A DNA stretch of 64,000 nucleotides from Kitasatospora sp. GAS204B (GCF_029892155.1 NZ_JARZAG010000017.1:115665-179664), one strand, 5' to 3'. Positions 16,411 through 25,626 are shown, numbered from the stretch's first letter. Notes: generated by a model not told the origin, from the sequence alone. Made by a program: numbers and translations.

Positions 16411-18303
16411 TCAGGAGAACGGATCGGGCTTGGCGGGCGCGGCGGGCGCGCTCGGCGCGTTGGCGGGGGGCGCTGCCGGGACGGCGTTGGCCGGGGCGAA
16501 CGGGTCGAAGTCCGGGGGCGGGACGTTGACCGGGGTGCCCTTGCCGCCTGCGGGTGCCGCTTCCTCGGCCGCCGCTTCGGCGGCGGGGGCCGGGGCCGGG
16601 TCCGCCTGCGGGGCGAAGGGGTTGAAGTCCGCGGGCGGCACGTTGACGGGGGTGCCCTTGCCCTTCGGCGCGGTGGCGGGCGCGCTGGGCGCGGCCGGCG
16701 GGGTCGCCGGGGGCGGCGGCGCGGTGTCGGCCATGGTGGCGCGGGTGACGGTGCCGAAGGGGTCGAGGGGCTGATTCTTCATCACCGTGCCGAACGGGTC
16801 GAGCACCTGTGCGGGGGCGGCGGCGGCGGCCGGTTCGGGTTCGGGAGCGGCGACGGGGGTCGGGGATGGAGCCGAGGTGGCGGCCGGGGCCGGGGTCGGC
16901 TCCGTCTGCGGGGCGAAGGGGTTGAAGTCCGGCGGTGGCACGTTGACCGGGGTGCCCTTGCCCTTCGCGGGCTCAGCCGTAGGCGCGGGCGCGGGGACAG
17001 CGGCGGGTGCGGGTGCCTGGACCGGCGCGGGCGGGGTGACCGGGGGAGTGGGCGGCATCGGCGGCGGGGGCGGCACCGGGAGCGGCGCGGCCACCGGGGG
17101 TGCGGGCAGTGCCACCGGCGGGGCAGCTGGTGCCACCGGCGGGGCAGCCGGGGCCACTTGAGCCACCGGGGCCACCGGGGCCACCAAGGGTGCGGGGGGC
17201 GCGGGCACGACGGACGTCATCGTCGGTGCGGCGCCCACCGGTGCGACCACGCCGTCCCAGCCCAACTCCACGCTCCGCAGCAGCTCCGCGAAGACCGTCG
17301 CGTACAGCTCCCAGTCCTCGCCGTGCGCCGTGCCCAGCTGCACGCTCAGCAGCGAGGCGCCGTCCGGCAACGGCAGGAAGGCCTGCACCACCGAGGAGAT
17401 CACCCAGCGTCGGGTGCCGTCCTCGGCGAGCGTGGCCGGGACCGCGCCGGTGCGGCCCTGGACCAGTACCACGGCCGGGCCGGACGGCAGGATCACCGTC
17501 CACACCTCGGCCTGCGGGCGCGAGGTGGCCAGCTCGGCGGCGAGTTCGGCGATCGGCGTGCGGTCCTGGTGCACCGCGACGACCAGCGAGGCGTTGCTCG
17601 GCCGTCCGTCGAGCTCCACCGCCGCCACGGCGGCGAACCGGACGCCGGCCGCCGTGCTGTCGTCCAGCAGGGCGGCGTTCAGCACCGCCCAGTCCCGGCG
17701 GTCCTGCGCGCCGGCGGCGGCGAACAGCTCCTCCGCCACCTCGCCGAGTTGCTCGGCCGACGCCTCGTCAGCACCGCGCACGGTCAGCGCGTGGAAGGCC
17801 GGCGGCACGGTGAACCGGACCTCCACCCCGCTGCCGGTGGGCAGTTCGGCGGGCGCCAGGGTCTGCCGCCCGGCGGCGAGTTCGGCCAGCGGTGCGGCGA
17901 AGGCGGGGCGCAGCCGGGCGGCCGAGGGCTCGGCACTGACCGGGAGCTGGAAGGCGGCCGCGTGTTGGGCGTAGGGCACGCCACGGACGGCTGCCCGGCC
18001 GTAACGGGCCATCAGCTGCTCGATGGTTCCGGCACTGGCGGCGGCCGGTGCCGGCGGAGTGCAGGAGACCAGCGTGCCGTGACCCGGGCGGGCCAGCCGG
18101 CCGGGCCCGGTGCGGGTCAGCCAGATGTCGAAGAGCGCGGGGCCGCCGGGCACCGGCGGGCCGCTGAACAGCGCGTCGGGCGAGTGCCGGGTGACGGCGG
18201 AGCCGAGCAGCGCTTCGGCGAGCGAGTCGAGTGAAGCGGAGATCCGCTCGGCGGCCGCCGCCACCGCCGCCCCGGTGAGGCCCCCCTGGCCGTCCTGCGT
18301 CAT
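16411..18303 (-). CDS. Proline/alanine-rich protein with repeated NPF/DPF motifs
   Basis: A 630-residue protein that I do not recognise. The first ~350 residues look folded, with no signal peptide or membrane helix. The rest is a long low-complexity region rich in Pro, Ala and Val. Within the tail KGTPVNVPPPDFNPFAP recurs three times with small changes, and LDPFGTV occurs twice. Such regularly spaced short motifs in a disordered tail suggest docking sites for a partner protein. The gene converges on the LysR gene and lies after the TetR gene on the same strand. A role in cell envelope or secretion scaffolding is only a guess. Confidence 0.7.
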   Translation of the reverse strand: MTQDGQGGLTGAAVAAAAERISASLDSLAEALLGSAVTRHSPDALFSGPPVPGGPALFDIWLTRTGPGRLARPGHGTLVSCTPPAPAAASAGTIEQLMARYGRAAVRGVPYAQHAAAFQLPVSAEPSAARLRPAFAAPLAELAAGRQTLAPAELPTGSGVEVRFTVPPAFHALTVRGADEASAEQLGEVAEELFAAAGAQDRRDWAVLNAALLDDSTAAGVRFAAVAAVELDGRPSNASLVVAVHQDRTPIAELAAELATSRPQAEVWTVILPSGPAVVLVQGRTGAVPATLAEDGTRRWVISSVVQAFLPLPDGASLLSVQLGTAHGEDWELYATVFAELLRSVELGWDGVVAPVGAAPTMTSVVPAPPAPLVAPVAPVAQVAPAAPPVAPAAPPVALPAPPVAAPLPVPPPPPMPPTPPVTPPAPVQAPAPAAVPAPAPTAEPAKGKGTPVNVPPPDFNPFAPQTEPTPAPAATSAPSPTPVAAPEPEPAAAAAPAQVLDPFGTVMKNQPLDPFGTVTRATMADTAPPPPATPPAAPSAPATAPKGKGTPVNVPPADFNPFAPQADPAPAPAAEAAAEEAAPAGGKGTPVNVPPPDFDPFAPANAVPAAPPANAPSAPAAPAKPDPFS

Positions 18304-18391
18304 GCTCCGCAGCCCCCGTTCGATCGTTCCATGATGTGCCGATGCGGCCGAGTTGATGCCGCTGTGCTGATATGTCCGCTCCGCTGTTGTA

Positions 18392-19189
18392 TCAGACCGG
18401 CTCCACCCCCGTGACCAGGGCGCCCAGTGCCTCGGCCAGGCCTGGGACGGCGAGCAGGCCGGCGAGGGAGTGGACCAGGGTGCCGGTCGGGGTGTCCGGG
18501 CGCTCGTCGGCGAGATACTCCGGCAGCACCGCGGCCAGCTCCGGCTCGCGGGCGGCGGTCACCACCAGCGCCGCCACGAAGTCCTGGACCAGGCGCAGCT
18601 GGACCTGCTCGCGCGGCGGCTGCTGCCGATCGGCGAGCCAGGCCAGCGAGCTGATCTCGGCGTTGGCGATCCAGGCCCGAACCGTCAGCCGCAGGGCCGG
18701 GCTCGGGTCGGGCAGTGCCAGGTGGGAGAGGATCTGGTCGTGCGCGGCCCGCCGCACCTCGTCGATCACCGCGGTGGTCCCCGGGCTGGCCGCCACCGAG
18801 CCGCCGCGCAGCAGGGCGGCGAAGCCGGGGCCGTGCTCGGCCACGAAGTCGAGGTAGCGCGCCATCACCCGGGCCAGCCGCTCGGAGAGCGGGCCGACGG
18901 CGGGCTCCTCGAAGCGCCCGGCCAGCTCCTGGCCGGCCCGGCGCAGCGACTCCTCGTAGATCGCCTGCTTGCCCGGGAAGTAGTGGTAGACCAGCGGCCG
19001 CGAGGCGCCGGCCGCCGCCGCGATGTCGTCGATCGACACGTCCTCCGGCGGCCGCGCGCTGAACAGCTCCAGCGCGACGGCGATCAACTGTTCGCGCCGC
19101 TCGTCGACGCTCAGCCGCCGCCGTGGCCGGCCCTTGGCCGTGCTGGGCGTGCCGGGCGCGGCGGCGGACTTCGCGGAGGACGGGGACAT
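18392..19189 (-). CDS. TetR-family transcriptional regulator
   Basis: A 265-residue repressor. The helix-turn-helix near residues 45-67 reads IAAAAGASRPLVYHYFPGK, the TetR consensus, and it is followed by an all-helical ligand domain. A disordered Ser/Ala/Pro-rich N-terminus precedes it. I start at the ATG at 19189; a GTG at 19198 is also possible. It is divergent from the molybdopterin oxidoreductase/cytochrome pair, about 110 bases away, and may control it. The ligand is unknown. Confidence 0.88.
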   Translation of the reverse strand: MSPSSAKSAAAPGTPSTAKGRPRRRLSVDERREQLIAVALELFSARPPEDVSIDDIAAAAGASRPLVYHYFPGKQAIYEESLRRAGQELAGRFEEPAVGPLSERLARVMARYLDFVAEHGPGFAALLRGGSVAASPGTTAVIDEVRRAAHDQILSHLALPDPSPALRLTVRAWIANAEISSLAWLADRQQPPREQVQLRLVQDFVAALVVTAAREPELAAVLPEYLADERPDTPTGTLVHSLAGLLAVPGLAEALGALVTGVEPV

Positions 19190-19299
19190 GGGCGTCACCC
19201 TATCCAGCCGGCCGCGGGCCGGGCTCCCGAGATGACGAAAGTCTGACGTCGGGGCCGGACCCCTGTCGGCGAACCGGTGGCGGCGAGGACACTGGTCCC

Positions 19300-20022
19300 G
19301 TGAACGACAACGCTCCGCCCCGCGGCACACCGGTCGGTCGACGCGTGCTGCTCGGGATGCTCGGTCTGGGCGCCGCCGGCGTCGCCGCCGGGCCCGTGCT
19401 CTCGCAGGCGGTCAACTCCGTGCTCTCCGGCATCGCGGCGAAGGACCCGACCGGGCTGACCGCCCTGCTCCCCGACAGCGGCGGTTTCGAGTACTACTCG
19501 GTGACCGGCCCGGTGTCGGCCAAGTCGGCGGCCGACTACCGGCTGACCGTCGACGGCCTGGTCGACCGCCCGGCCAGCTACACGCTGGCGGACCTGCAGG
19601 CGATGCCGCAGGTCCGGATCGTGCACGACGTGCAGTGCGTGACCGGCTGGCGGGTGCCCAAGACGCCGTTCGAGGGTGTCCGGCTCGCCGACCTGCTGGA
19701 GGCGGCGGGGGTGCGGCAGGGCGGCAGCGCCGTGCACTTCACCTGCTTCGACGGCAGCTACACCGAGAGCCTCACGCTCGACCAGGCGCGCCGCGACGAC
19801 GTGCTGGTGGCGCTGAAGATGCAGGACAAGCCGGTGACCCACGACCACGGCGGCCCGGTGCGGCTCTACGTGGCGCCGATGTACTTCTACAAGTCCGCCA
19901 AGTGGCTCTCCGGGATCAGCGTGACGCCCGCCGTCGAGTCCGGTTACTGGGAGAACTACGGCTATGACGTCGACGCCTGGGTCGGCAAGTCCAACGGGCG
20001 CGACGATGCCCCGACCAGCTGA
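19300..20022 (+). CDS. Exported sulfite-oxidase-like molybdopterin oxidoreductase (YedY/MsrP-type)
   Basis: A 240-residue protein with an oxidoreductase molybdopterin-binding domain. Cys113 in HDVQCVTGW is the expected molybdenum ligand, and the N-terminus (GRRVLLGMLGLGAAG) looks like a Tat-type signal or anchor. It should work outside the membrane, passing electrons to or from the cytochrome b encoded next, with which it overlaps by 17 bases. The pairing mirrors MsrP/MsrQ, which repairs oxidised methionine in exported proteins. The substrate in this organism is not known. Confidence 0.87.
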   Translation: MNDNAPPRGTPVGRRVLLGMLGLGAAGVAAGPVLSQAVNSVLSGIAAKDPTGLTALLPDSGGFEYYSVTGPVSAKSAADYRLTVDGLVDRPASYTLADLQAMPQVRIVHDVQCVTGWRVPKTPFEGVRLADLLEAAGVRQGGSAVHFTCFDGSYTESLTLDQARRDDVLVALKMQDKPVTHDHGGPVRLYVAPMYFYKSAKWLSGISVTPAVESGYWENYGYDVDAWVGKSNGRDDAPTS

Positions 20023-20665
20023 CGCGGCCACGGCCGGCACCCGGCTGCTGCGGTTCACCCGCGCCGAGCGCTGGGTGCACCGCTGCACCGCGACGCTGAT
20101 GATGGTCTGCATCGTCACCGCCGCCTGCCTCTACCTGCCGCAGCTGGCCGAACTGGTGGGCCGCCGCCGGTTGCTGGTGGTGGTGCACGAGTGGTCGGGC
20201 CTGCTGCTGCCGGTGCCGCTGCTGCTCGGCCTCGCCTCGCGGGCGCTGCGCCGGGACCTGGGCCGGCTGAACCGCTTCCTGCCCTACGACCGGGCCTGGC
20301 TGAAGGCGGCGCTGCGGCGCTCGTTCCGCCGCCGGGCGGGCAAGTTCAACGCCGGGCAGAAACTCTTCGCGGGCTGGATCGCGGGCGCCGTCCTGGTGAT
20401 GCTCGGCACCGGGCTGCTGATGTGGTTCACCCACCTCGCGCCGCTGGTCTGGCGCACCGGGGCGACCTTCGTGCACGACTGGCTGGCGCTCGCCATCGGC
20501 ATCGTGATCGCCGGCCACCTCTACATGGCGCTGGGCGACCCCGAGGCCCGGCGCGGCATGCGCACCGGGTGGGTGGACCGGCTCTGGGCCGTGCGCGAGC
20601 ACCCGGAGTGGGAGGCCACCGAGGAGGAGGGCGAGCAGCCGCAGGTTCAGGGCAGCAACAGGTAG
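20006..20665 (+). CDS. Di-heme cytochrome b membrane subunit
   Basis: A 219-residue membrane protein with about four helices and histidines placed for two b-type hemes: His25, His61, His157 and His171. It resembles the b561/formate-dehydrogenase gamma group. The start overlaps the preceding molybdoenzyme gene, so the two are coupled and probably form a membrane redox complex. The C-terminus is acidic and cytoplasmic. The 3' end overlaps the convergent NUDIX gene by 19 bases. Confidence 0.87.
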   Translation: MPRPADAATAGTRLLRFTRAERWVHRCTATLMMVCIVTAACLYLPQLAELVGRRRLLVVVHEWSGLLLPVPLLLGLASRALRRDLGRLNRFLPYDRAWLKAALRRSFRRRAGKFNAGQKLFAGWIAGAVLVMLGTGLLMWFTHLAPLVWRTGATFVHDWLALAIGIVIAGHLYMALGDPEARRGMRTGWVDRLWAVREHPEWEATEEEGEQPQVQGSNR

Positions 20666-21156
20666 CGCCGGTAGGCCTCGCGGCCGTCCGGCACGAACGG
20701 CCAGCGGTCGTCGGCCAGTCGGTCGGCGATCTCGGCCTCGGTGAGCCAGCCGTGCCAGTCGATCTCGGCCGCCTGCGGCTGCACCGGGCCGGTCCAGCGG
20801 GCCTGGTGCACGTCGCAGAACCAGGAGTAGTCCGTCTCCTCGAAGAGGAAGCGGAACAGCGGCTCGGTGCTGATGCCGCTGACCCCGAGCTCCTCCTCGG
20901 CCTCCCGGACGGCGGCCTCGGCGTAGCTCTCGCCGGTGCCGACCACGCCGCCGACGAAGACGTCGTAGGCGCCGGGGGCGAAGAGCTTCTCGGGCGAGCG
21001 GCGGTGGGTGAAGATCCGCCCTTCGGCGTCGCGGACCAGGATCATCACGCAGCGGTGGGTCAGCCGGTCCCGGTAGACCTCACCGCGCGGGGCGACCCGG
21101 ATCACCCGGTCCTGCGTGTCGACCACGTCAAGCAGTTCCTCGCTCGGGTTGCTCAT
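20647..21156 (-). CDS. NUDIX hydrolase (YfcD-like)
   Basis: A 169-residue hydrolase with the NUDIX box at residues 70-92 (GVVGTGESYAE...REAEEELGV), which binds divalent cations and cleaves nucleoside diphosphates linked to another group. The overall pattern, with an N-terminal ELLDVVDTQDRVI, is that of the YfcD/IPP-isomerase-like subgroup. The ATG at 21156 is used. Substrate unknown. It is divergent from the serine hydrolase gene, only 60 bases away. Confidence 0.9.
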   Translation of the reverse strand: MSNPSEELLDVVDTQDRVIRVAPRGEVYRDRLTHRCVMILVRDAEGRIFTHRRSPEKLFAPGAYDVFVGGVVGTGESYAEAAVREAEEELGVSGISTEPLFRFLFEETDYSWFCDVHQARWTGPVQPQAAEIDWHGWLTEAEIADRLADDRWPFVPDGREAYRRYLLLP

Positions 21157-21216
21157 GATGATCAGACTAAGGTGCGGGGGGAGAACAGCGGCGAGAACGG
21201 CGAGGCAGGCGGCACC

Positions 21217-22434
21217 GTGGTGGAGATCTGGGGCGAGACGGCCGAGGGGTACGAGCCGGTCCGGGAGGCGTTCGCGCGGAACTTCCGCGACTACGGCGAG
21301 CTGGGCGCGGCCTGCACGATCTACCTGCGCGGCCGCAAGGTGGTGGACCTGTGGGGCGGCGACGCCCGGCCCGAGGTCGGCGGGCGTCCGGCGCCGGCGG
21401 TCTCCTGGACGGCGGACACCGCGCAGGTGCTGCGCTCGGTGACCAAGGGCTGCACGGCCGCCGCGGCGCTGCTGCTCGCCCAGCGCGGGCAGCTCGACCT
21501 GGACGCGCCGGTGGCCGAGTACTGGCCGGAGTTCAAGGCGGCGGGCAAGGAGCGGATACCGGTGCGCTGGCTGCTCTCGCACCGCGCCGGGCTGCCGGCC
21601 CTGGACGTGCCGCTGCGGGTGGCGGACGTGCTGGCCTGGGAGCCGGCGGTGGCCGCGGTCGCCGCCCAGGTGCCGGCCTGGGAGCCGGGCAGCGCGCACG
21701 GCTACCACCCGTACACCTTCGGCTGGCTGGTCGGCGAGGTGGTCCGCCGGGTGAGCGGGCGCACGGTGGGCCGCTACTTCGCCGAGGAGGTCGCCCAGCC
21801 GCTCGGCCTCGACCTGTGGATCGGGCTGCCGGCCGCGGCCGGGCCCCGGGTGGGCCGGCTGGTCGACCTGCCGGCTCCGGTCGTGGCCGCGCAGGGCGGC
21901 GGGCTGCGGCTGCGGCCCAAGCGCTCGGTGACCGACGCCTACCAGGACCCGACCTCGCTGACCGCGCGCGCCTTCGGGGTGGTGCGCCCCGCGCTGGACC
22001 TGAACGACCCGGCCGCGCAGGCCGCCGAGATCCCGGGGGCCAACGGGATCGGCACGGCCCGCTCGGTGGCCCGCTTCTACGCGGCGCTGATCGGCGCGGC
22101 CGACCGGCCCGACGGCTCCGGGCAGCCGCTGCCGGCCCTGTTCACACCCCAGACGCTGGCCGAGGCGGGCAGTTCCGCCTCGGACGGCCCGGACCGGGTG
22201 CTGATCGTCAACTCCCGGTTCGGGCACGGCTTCTTCCGGCACAGCTCGACCTCGCCGATGTCCTCACCGGCGGCCTTCGGGCACCCCGGGCGCGGTGGCT
22301 CGCTGGGCTTCGCCGATCCGGAGCTGGGGATCGGCTTCGGCTACGTCACCTGCGGCATGCAGCCGGGAGTGACCGGCGACATCCGCTCCCGGGGGCTGAT
22401 CACGGCGCTCCGGGCCTGCCTGGACGCCGACTAG
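21217..22434 (+). CDS. Beta-lactamase-fold serine hydrolase (family VIII esterase type)
   Basis: A 405-residue protein of the class C beta-lactamase/penicillin-binding-protein fold. The SxxK nucleophile motif is Ser74-Val-Thr-Lys77, a Tyr-containing second motif is seen in GYHPYTFGW, and HPGRGGS serves as the third motif. No signal peptide is present, so it is cytoplasmic and more likely an esterase (EstB-like) than a secreted beta-lactamase. Start at GTG 21217; a second GTG follows directly. Its 3' end overlaps the antisense DUF779 gene by about 170 bases. Confidence 0.88.
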   Translation: MVEIWGETAEGYEPVREAFARNFRDYGELGAACTIYLRGRKVVDLWGGDARPEVGGRPAPAVSWTADTAQVLRSVTKGCTAAAALLLAQRGQLDLDAPVAEYWPEFKAAGKERIPVRWLLSHRAGLPALDVPLRVADVLAWEPAVAAVAAQVPAWEPGSAHGYHPYTFGWLVGEVVRRVSGRTVGRYFAEEVAQPLGLDLWIGLPAAAGPRVGRLVDLPAPVVAAQGGGLRLRPKRSVTDAYQDPTSLTARAFGVVRPALDLNDPAAQAAEIPGANGIGTARSVARFYAALIGAADRPDGSGQPLPALFTPQTLAEAGSSASDGPDRVLIVNSRFGHGFFRHSSTSPMSSPAAFGHPGRGGSLGFADPELGIGFGYVTCGMQPGVTGDIRSRGLITALRACLDAD

Positions 22435-22818
22435 GGCCGGCCCCTCGTCCGGCTCCCCTTCGGCCACCTCCGCGTCGGTGAGCAGCCGTGACCGGGTCAG
22501 GAACCGCTGCCCGGTGGGGGATTCCAGTGAGAAGCCGCTGCCCCGACCGGGCACCACGTCGATGGTCAGGTGGGTGTGCGACCAGTAGGCGAACTGGTCG
22601 CGCGCCATCCAGACCGCGACCGGCTCGGCGAGTCCCTCGACCGCCAGCTCGCCGAGCCGGACATCGCTCGCCGAGGTGCGGAACTCGCCGGCCGGGTAGC
22701 ACATCGGCGCCGAGCCGTCGCAGCAGCCGCCCGACTGATGGAACATCAGCGGGCCGTGCTCGGCGGCCAGTTCGCGCAGCAGCTCGGCCGCCGCCTCGGT
22801 CACCGCGACCCTGGGCAT
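22264..22818 (-). CDS. DUF779 protein, aldehyde dehydrogenase partner
   Basis: The first ~125 residues are a typical DUF779 domain, with FHQSGGCCDGSAPMC, WSHTHLTIDVV and GRGSGFSLESP. This small domain usually sits next to acetaldehyde dehydrogenase genes; its role is not established. The start ATG overlaps the dehydrogenase stop (TGATG), so the two are coupled. The frame runs on for about 55 low-quality residues into the serine hydrolase gene on the other strand, giving 184 residues rather than the expected ~130. A lost stop codon is likely. Confidence 0.82.
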   Translation of the reverse strand: MPRVAVTEAAAELLRELAAEHGPLMFHQSGGCCDGSAPMCYPAGEFRTSASDVRLGELAVEGLAEPVAVWMARDQFAYWSHTHLTIDVVPGRGSGFSLESPTGQRFLTRSRLLTDAEVAEGEPDEGPALVGVQAGPERRDQPPGADVAGHSRLHAAGDVAEADPQLRIGEAQRATAPGVPEGRR

Positions 22819-24323
22819 CAGAAGAAGCCCAGCGCCTGCGGCGAGTAGCTGACCAGCAGGTTCTTGGTCTGCTGGTAGTGCTCCAGCATCATCTGGTGGT
22901 TCTCCCGGCCGATGCCGGAGTTCTTGTAGCCGCCGAACGCGGCATGGGCGGGGTAGAGGTGGTAGGCGTTGGTCCAGACCCGCCCCGCCTGGATCGCCCG
23001 TCCGGCCCGGTAGGCGGTCGAGCCGTCCCGGCTCCAGACGCCCGCGCCGAGCCCGTAGAGGGTGTCGTTGGCGATCTCGACGGCGCCCTCGAAACCGTCG
23101 AACCGGGTCACCGCGACCACCGGGCCGAAGATCTCCTCCTGGAAGATCCGCATCCCGTTGTCGCCCTCGAAGACGGTCGGCGCCATGTAGTAGCCGCCGG
23201 CCAACTCGCCGCCCAGGTCGACCCGTTCGCCGCCGGCCAGCACCTTGGCGCCCTCGGCCTGGCCGATCTCGACGTACGAGAGGATCTTCTCCAGCTGGTC
23301 GTTGCTGGCCTGCGCGCCGACCATGGTCTCGGTGTCCAGCGGGTTGCCCTGCTTGATCGCCCGCACCCGCTCCAGGCCGTCGCCCAGGAAGCGGTCGTAG
23401 ATCGAGGACTGGATCAGCGCCCGGCTGGGACAGGTGCAGACCTCGCCCTGGTTCAGCGCGAACATGGTGAAGCCTTCGAGTGCCTTGTCGTAGAAGGCGT
23501 CCCGCTCGGCCGCCACGTCCGCGAAGAACAGGTTGGGGCTCTTGCCGCCGAGCTCCAGGCTGACCGGGATCAGGTTGGCGCTGGCGTACTGCATGATCAG
23601 CCGGCCGGTGGTGGTCTCGCCGGTGAAGGCGATCTTGCGGATCCGGGGGCTGGCGGCGAGCGGCTTGCCGGCCTCGACGCCGAAGCCGTTGACCACGTTG
23701 ACCACGCCGGCCGGCAGCAGGTCGGCGATCAGCTCGATCAGCACCAGGATCGAGGCCGGGGTCTGCTCGGCCGGCTTGAGCACCACGGCGTTGCCGGCCG
23801 CCAGGGCCGGGGCGAGCTTCCAGATCGCCATCAGGATCGGGAAGTTCCACGGGATGATCTGGCCGACCACGCCGAGCGGTTCGTGGAAGTGGTAGGCGAC
23901 GGTGTCCTCGTCGATCTGCGACAGGCCGCCCTCCTGGGCCCGGATCGCGCCGGCGAAGTACCGCAGGTGGTCGATGGCCAGCGGGATGTCCGCGGCCAGC
24001 GCCTCGCGGACCGGCTTGCCGTTCTCCCAACTCTCGGCTATCGCCAGGAGTTCGAGGTTGGCCGCCATCCGGTCGGCGATCGCGTTCAGCAGCTGGGCGC
24101 GCTCGGCCGGGGAGGTGCGGCCGAAGGCGGGAGCCGCGGCGTGCGCCGCGTCCAGCGCCAACTCGATGTCGTCGGCGGTGGAGCGGGCCACCTCGCAGAA
24201 GACCTGGCCGGTGACCGGCGTCGGGTTCGCGAAGTACTGCCCGCGCACCGGGGGCACCCAGGCGCCTCCGATCCAGTTCTCGTAGCGGGACTTGAAGCTG
24301 GTCGGAGGCTGGTAGATCGTCAA
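22818..24323 (-). CDS. NAD-dependent aldehyde dehydrogenase (ExaC/AdhB-like)
   Basis: A 501-residue aldehyde dehydrogenase oxidising acetaldehyde or similar aldehydes to acids. The general base is Glu257 (SLELGGKSP) and the catalytic cysteine Cys296 lies in NQGEVCTCPSR, a signature of the ExaC subgroup. The TTG at 24323 is chosen because GAGGAG lies 9 bases upstream; an ATG at 24383 would add 20 residues. It forms an operon with the DUF779 gene. Confidence 0.92.
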   Translation of the reverse strand: MTIYQPPTSFKSRYENWIGGAWVPPVRGQYFANPTPVTGQVFCEVARSTADDIELALDAAHAAAPAFGRTSPAERAQLLNAIADRMAANLELLAIAESWENGKPVREALAADIPLAIDHLRYFAGAIRAQEGGLSQIDEDTVAYHFHEPLGVVGQIIPWNFPILMAIWKLAPALAAGNAVVLKPAEQTPASILVLIELIADLLPAGVVNVVNGFGVEAGKPLAASPRIRKIAFTGETTTGRLIMQYASANLIPVSLELGGKSPNLFFADVAAERDAFYDKALEGFTMFALNQGEVCTCPSRALIQSSIYDRFLGDGLERVRAIKQGNPLDTETMVGAQASNDQLEKILSYVEIGQAEGAKVLAGGERVDLGGELAGGYYMAPTVFEGDNGMRIFQEEIFGPVVAVTRFDGFEGAVEIANDTLYGLGAGVWSRDGSTAYRAGRAIQAGRVWTNAYHLYPAHAAFGGYKNSGIGRENHQMMLEHYQQTKNLLVSYSPQALGFF

Positions 24324-24428
24324 GTCCGGTTTCTCCTCGGCAGAGTGGGTGGCCGGCAGCGAGAGATGACGTGCTCTGCGCACCCTAGCCGTGCTCCAGC
24401 CGCTCGGCTACGGTGTGTCCCGAACCGG

Positions 24429-25379
24429 TCACTCCGGCTGGTAGCGGCCAGTGCCGCTCTCCCAGCTCAGGTAGCCGGAGAGCCAGGCGGTCAGGCCGTC
24501 CGCGTAGCGCTGCGCGGTCCGGCTCTGGTCCGGTCCGAGTTCCAGCTCCCGGTAGGTGCGCGGCAGTTCGTCCACCAGTCGGGCGTAGCGGTCGACCATC
24601 AGCTGGGCCTCGGCGAGCACCACCGAGCCGGCCTCCTCCAGGGAGCAGTCGCGCTCCCGCTGCACGATCATCACCAGGTTGTTCACGTCACCGCGGGGTG
24701 CCTCCTGCGGATAGGAGCGGATGTCGTTGCTCAGCGAGGGGATGTCGGCGGCCAGTTGGCGAAGCTGCTTGAGCAGCGGGCTGTGGAAGGCGGCGGGGGC
24801 CACCTCGAACCGGCCGAGCCGCTCCACCATGTCCAGCACCGACTCCATCGCGGCGGTGCCCCGACGCAGGATCAGATAGGTCTCCCGGTCCGGCGGTTCG
24901 CCGCTGCGCCGGCCGGCCGCCTCGGCGGGATGGCTGGCGAAGTAGCTCTCCCAGTTGTAGGTGGCCCGGGCCCGCCAGCGTGGTGACATGCCGCGGCTGA
25001 TCCGCTGCCAGAGGTCCTCGAAGGCCATGGCGCACGGGGTGTCGGCGGGGGCGGGCGTGCCGTGCAGCACGCCGGTGAGGCGGTCGCACAACAGCGCGAC
25101 GTCGCCTGGTCGGCGGCCGAGCGGGCCGTCGAATTGGTCGTCGAAGAGGAAGTAGAAGCCCATCAGGTCGGTGGCCAGCGCCAACTCCTCCGCGGTGCAG
25201 TCCGGGTAGCTCAGCGCGGCGAGCGCGGGAACGTCCCAGCGGGCGTAGGAGTCGGGGGTCAGGGCACTGCCGAGCATCCGGTGCTCGAGCAGCCAGCGCC
25301 GGTGTTGGGTCTCGGCGTTGGCGATATGCGGGTTTCGGCGGTGGGGGTAGGGGACGTCAAGGGTCGTCGCGTCGGACAT
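24429..25379 (-). CDS. Class I terpene synthase (bacterial sesquiterpene cyclase type)
   Basis: A 316-residue terpene cyclase with all hallmarks of the family: the aspartate-rich motif DDQFD at residues 80-84, the NSE motif NDIRSYPQE at 218-226, the diphosphate sensor Arg about 46 residues before it (ILRRGTAAM), and the C-terminal Arg-Tyr pair at 312-313. It should cyclise farnesyl (or geranyl) diphosphate. No P450 or methyltransferase is next to it, so the product is probably a hydrocarbon or simple alcohol. It is divergent from a large LuxR-type regulator. Confidence 0.93.
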   Translation of the reverse strand: MSDATTLDVPYPHRRNPHIANAETQHRRWLLEHRMLGSALTPDSYARWDVPALAALSYPDCTAEELALATDLMGFYFLFDDQFDGPLGRRPGDVALLCDRLTGVLHGTPAPADTPCAMAFEDLWQRISRGMSPRWRARATYNWESYFASHPAEAAGRRSGEPPDRETYLILRRGTAAMESVLDMVERLGRFEVAPAAFHSPLLKQLRQLAADIPSLSNDIRSYPQEAPRGDVNNLVMIVQRERDCSLEEAGSVVLAEAQLMVDRYARLVDELPRTYRELELGPDQSRTAQRYADGLTAWLSGYLSWESGTGRYQPE

Positions 25380-25626
25380 CGGACTCCCGGGAGGTGAGGG
25401 CCGGTCGTACGGGTGGTGCCACGGGTTAGCATGATCCCTGGTTTCTGCGGCCCGCAGGGTATCTGATCACACCATCAGGTGGCGTGACTGTCGCAGCAAT
25501 TGCCCACGGCACCTGCCCTTGAACCATGGCCAGTAGCGCTACCTGCGCGAAGCGTCGGCGCGCGGGCCGTCCCGGCGATAGCCTCACCCTGAGGATCACG
25601 CAGCGGCGACGTGGAGGGGACCGACG
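25380..25626. promoter_or_regulatory. Divergent promoter region, terpene synthase / LuxR-type ATPase
   Basis: These 247 bases separate the two divergent genes and are lower in GC near ATCTGATCACACCATCAGGT. No operator is obvious, but the arrangement allows the regulator to control both directions. Confidence 0.5.

Noticed and set aside
16411..18303. Eukaryotic-type endocytic adaptor function from NPF/DPF motifs
   Set aside because: The motifs are short and bacteria lack EH-domain partners; only a general docking role is reasonable.
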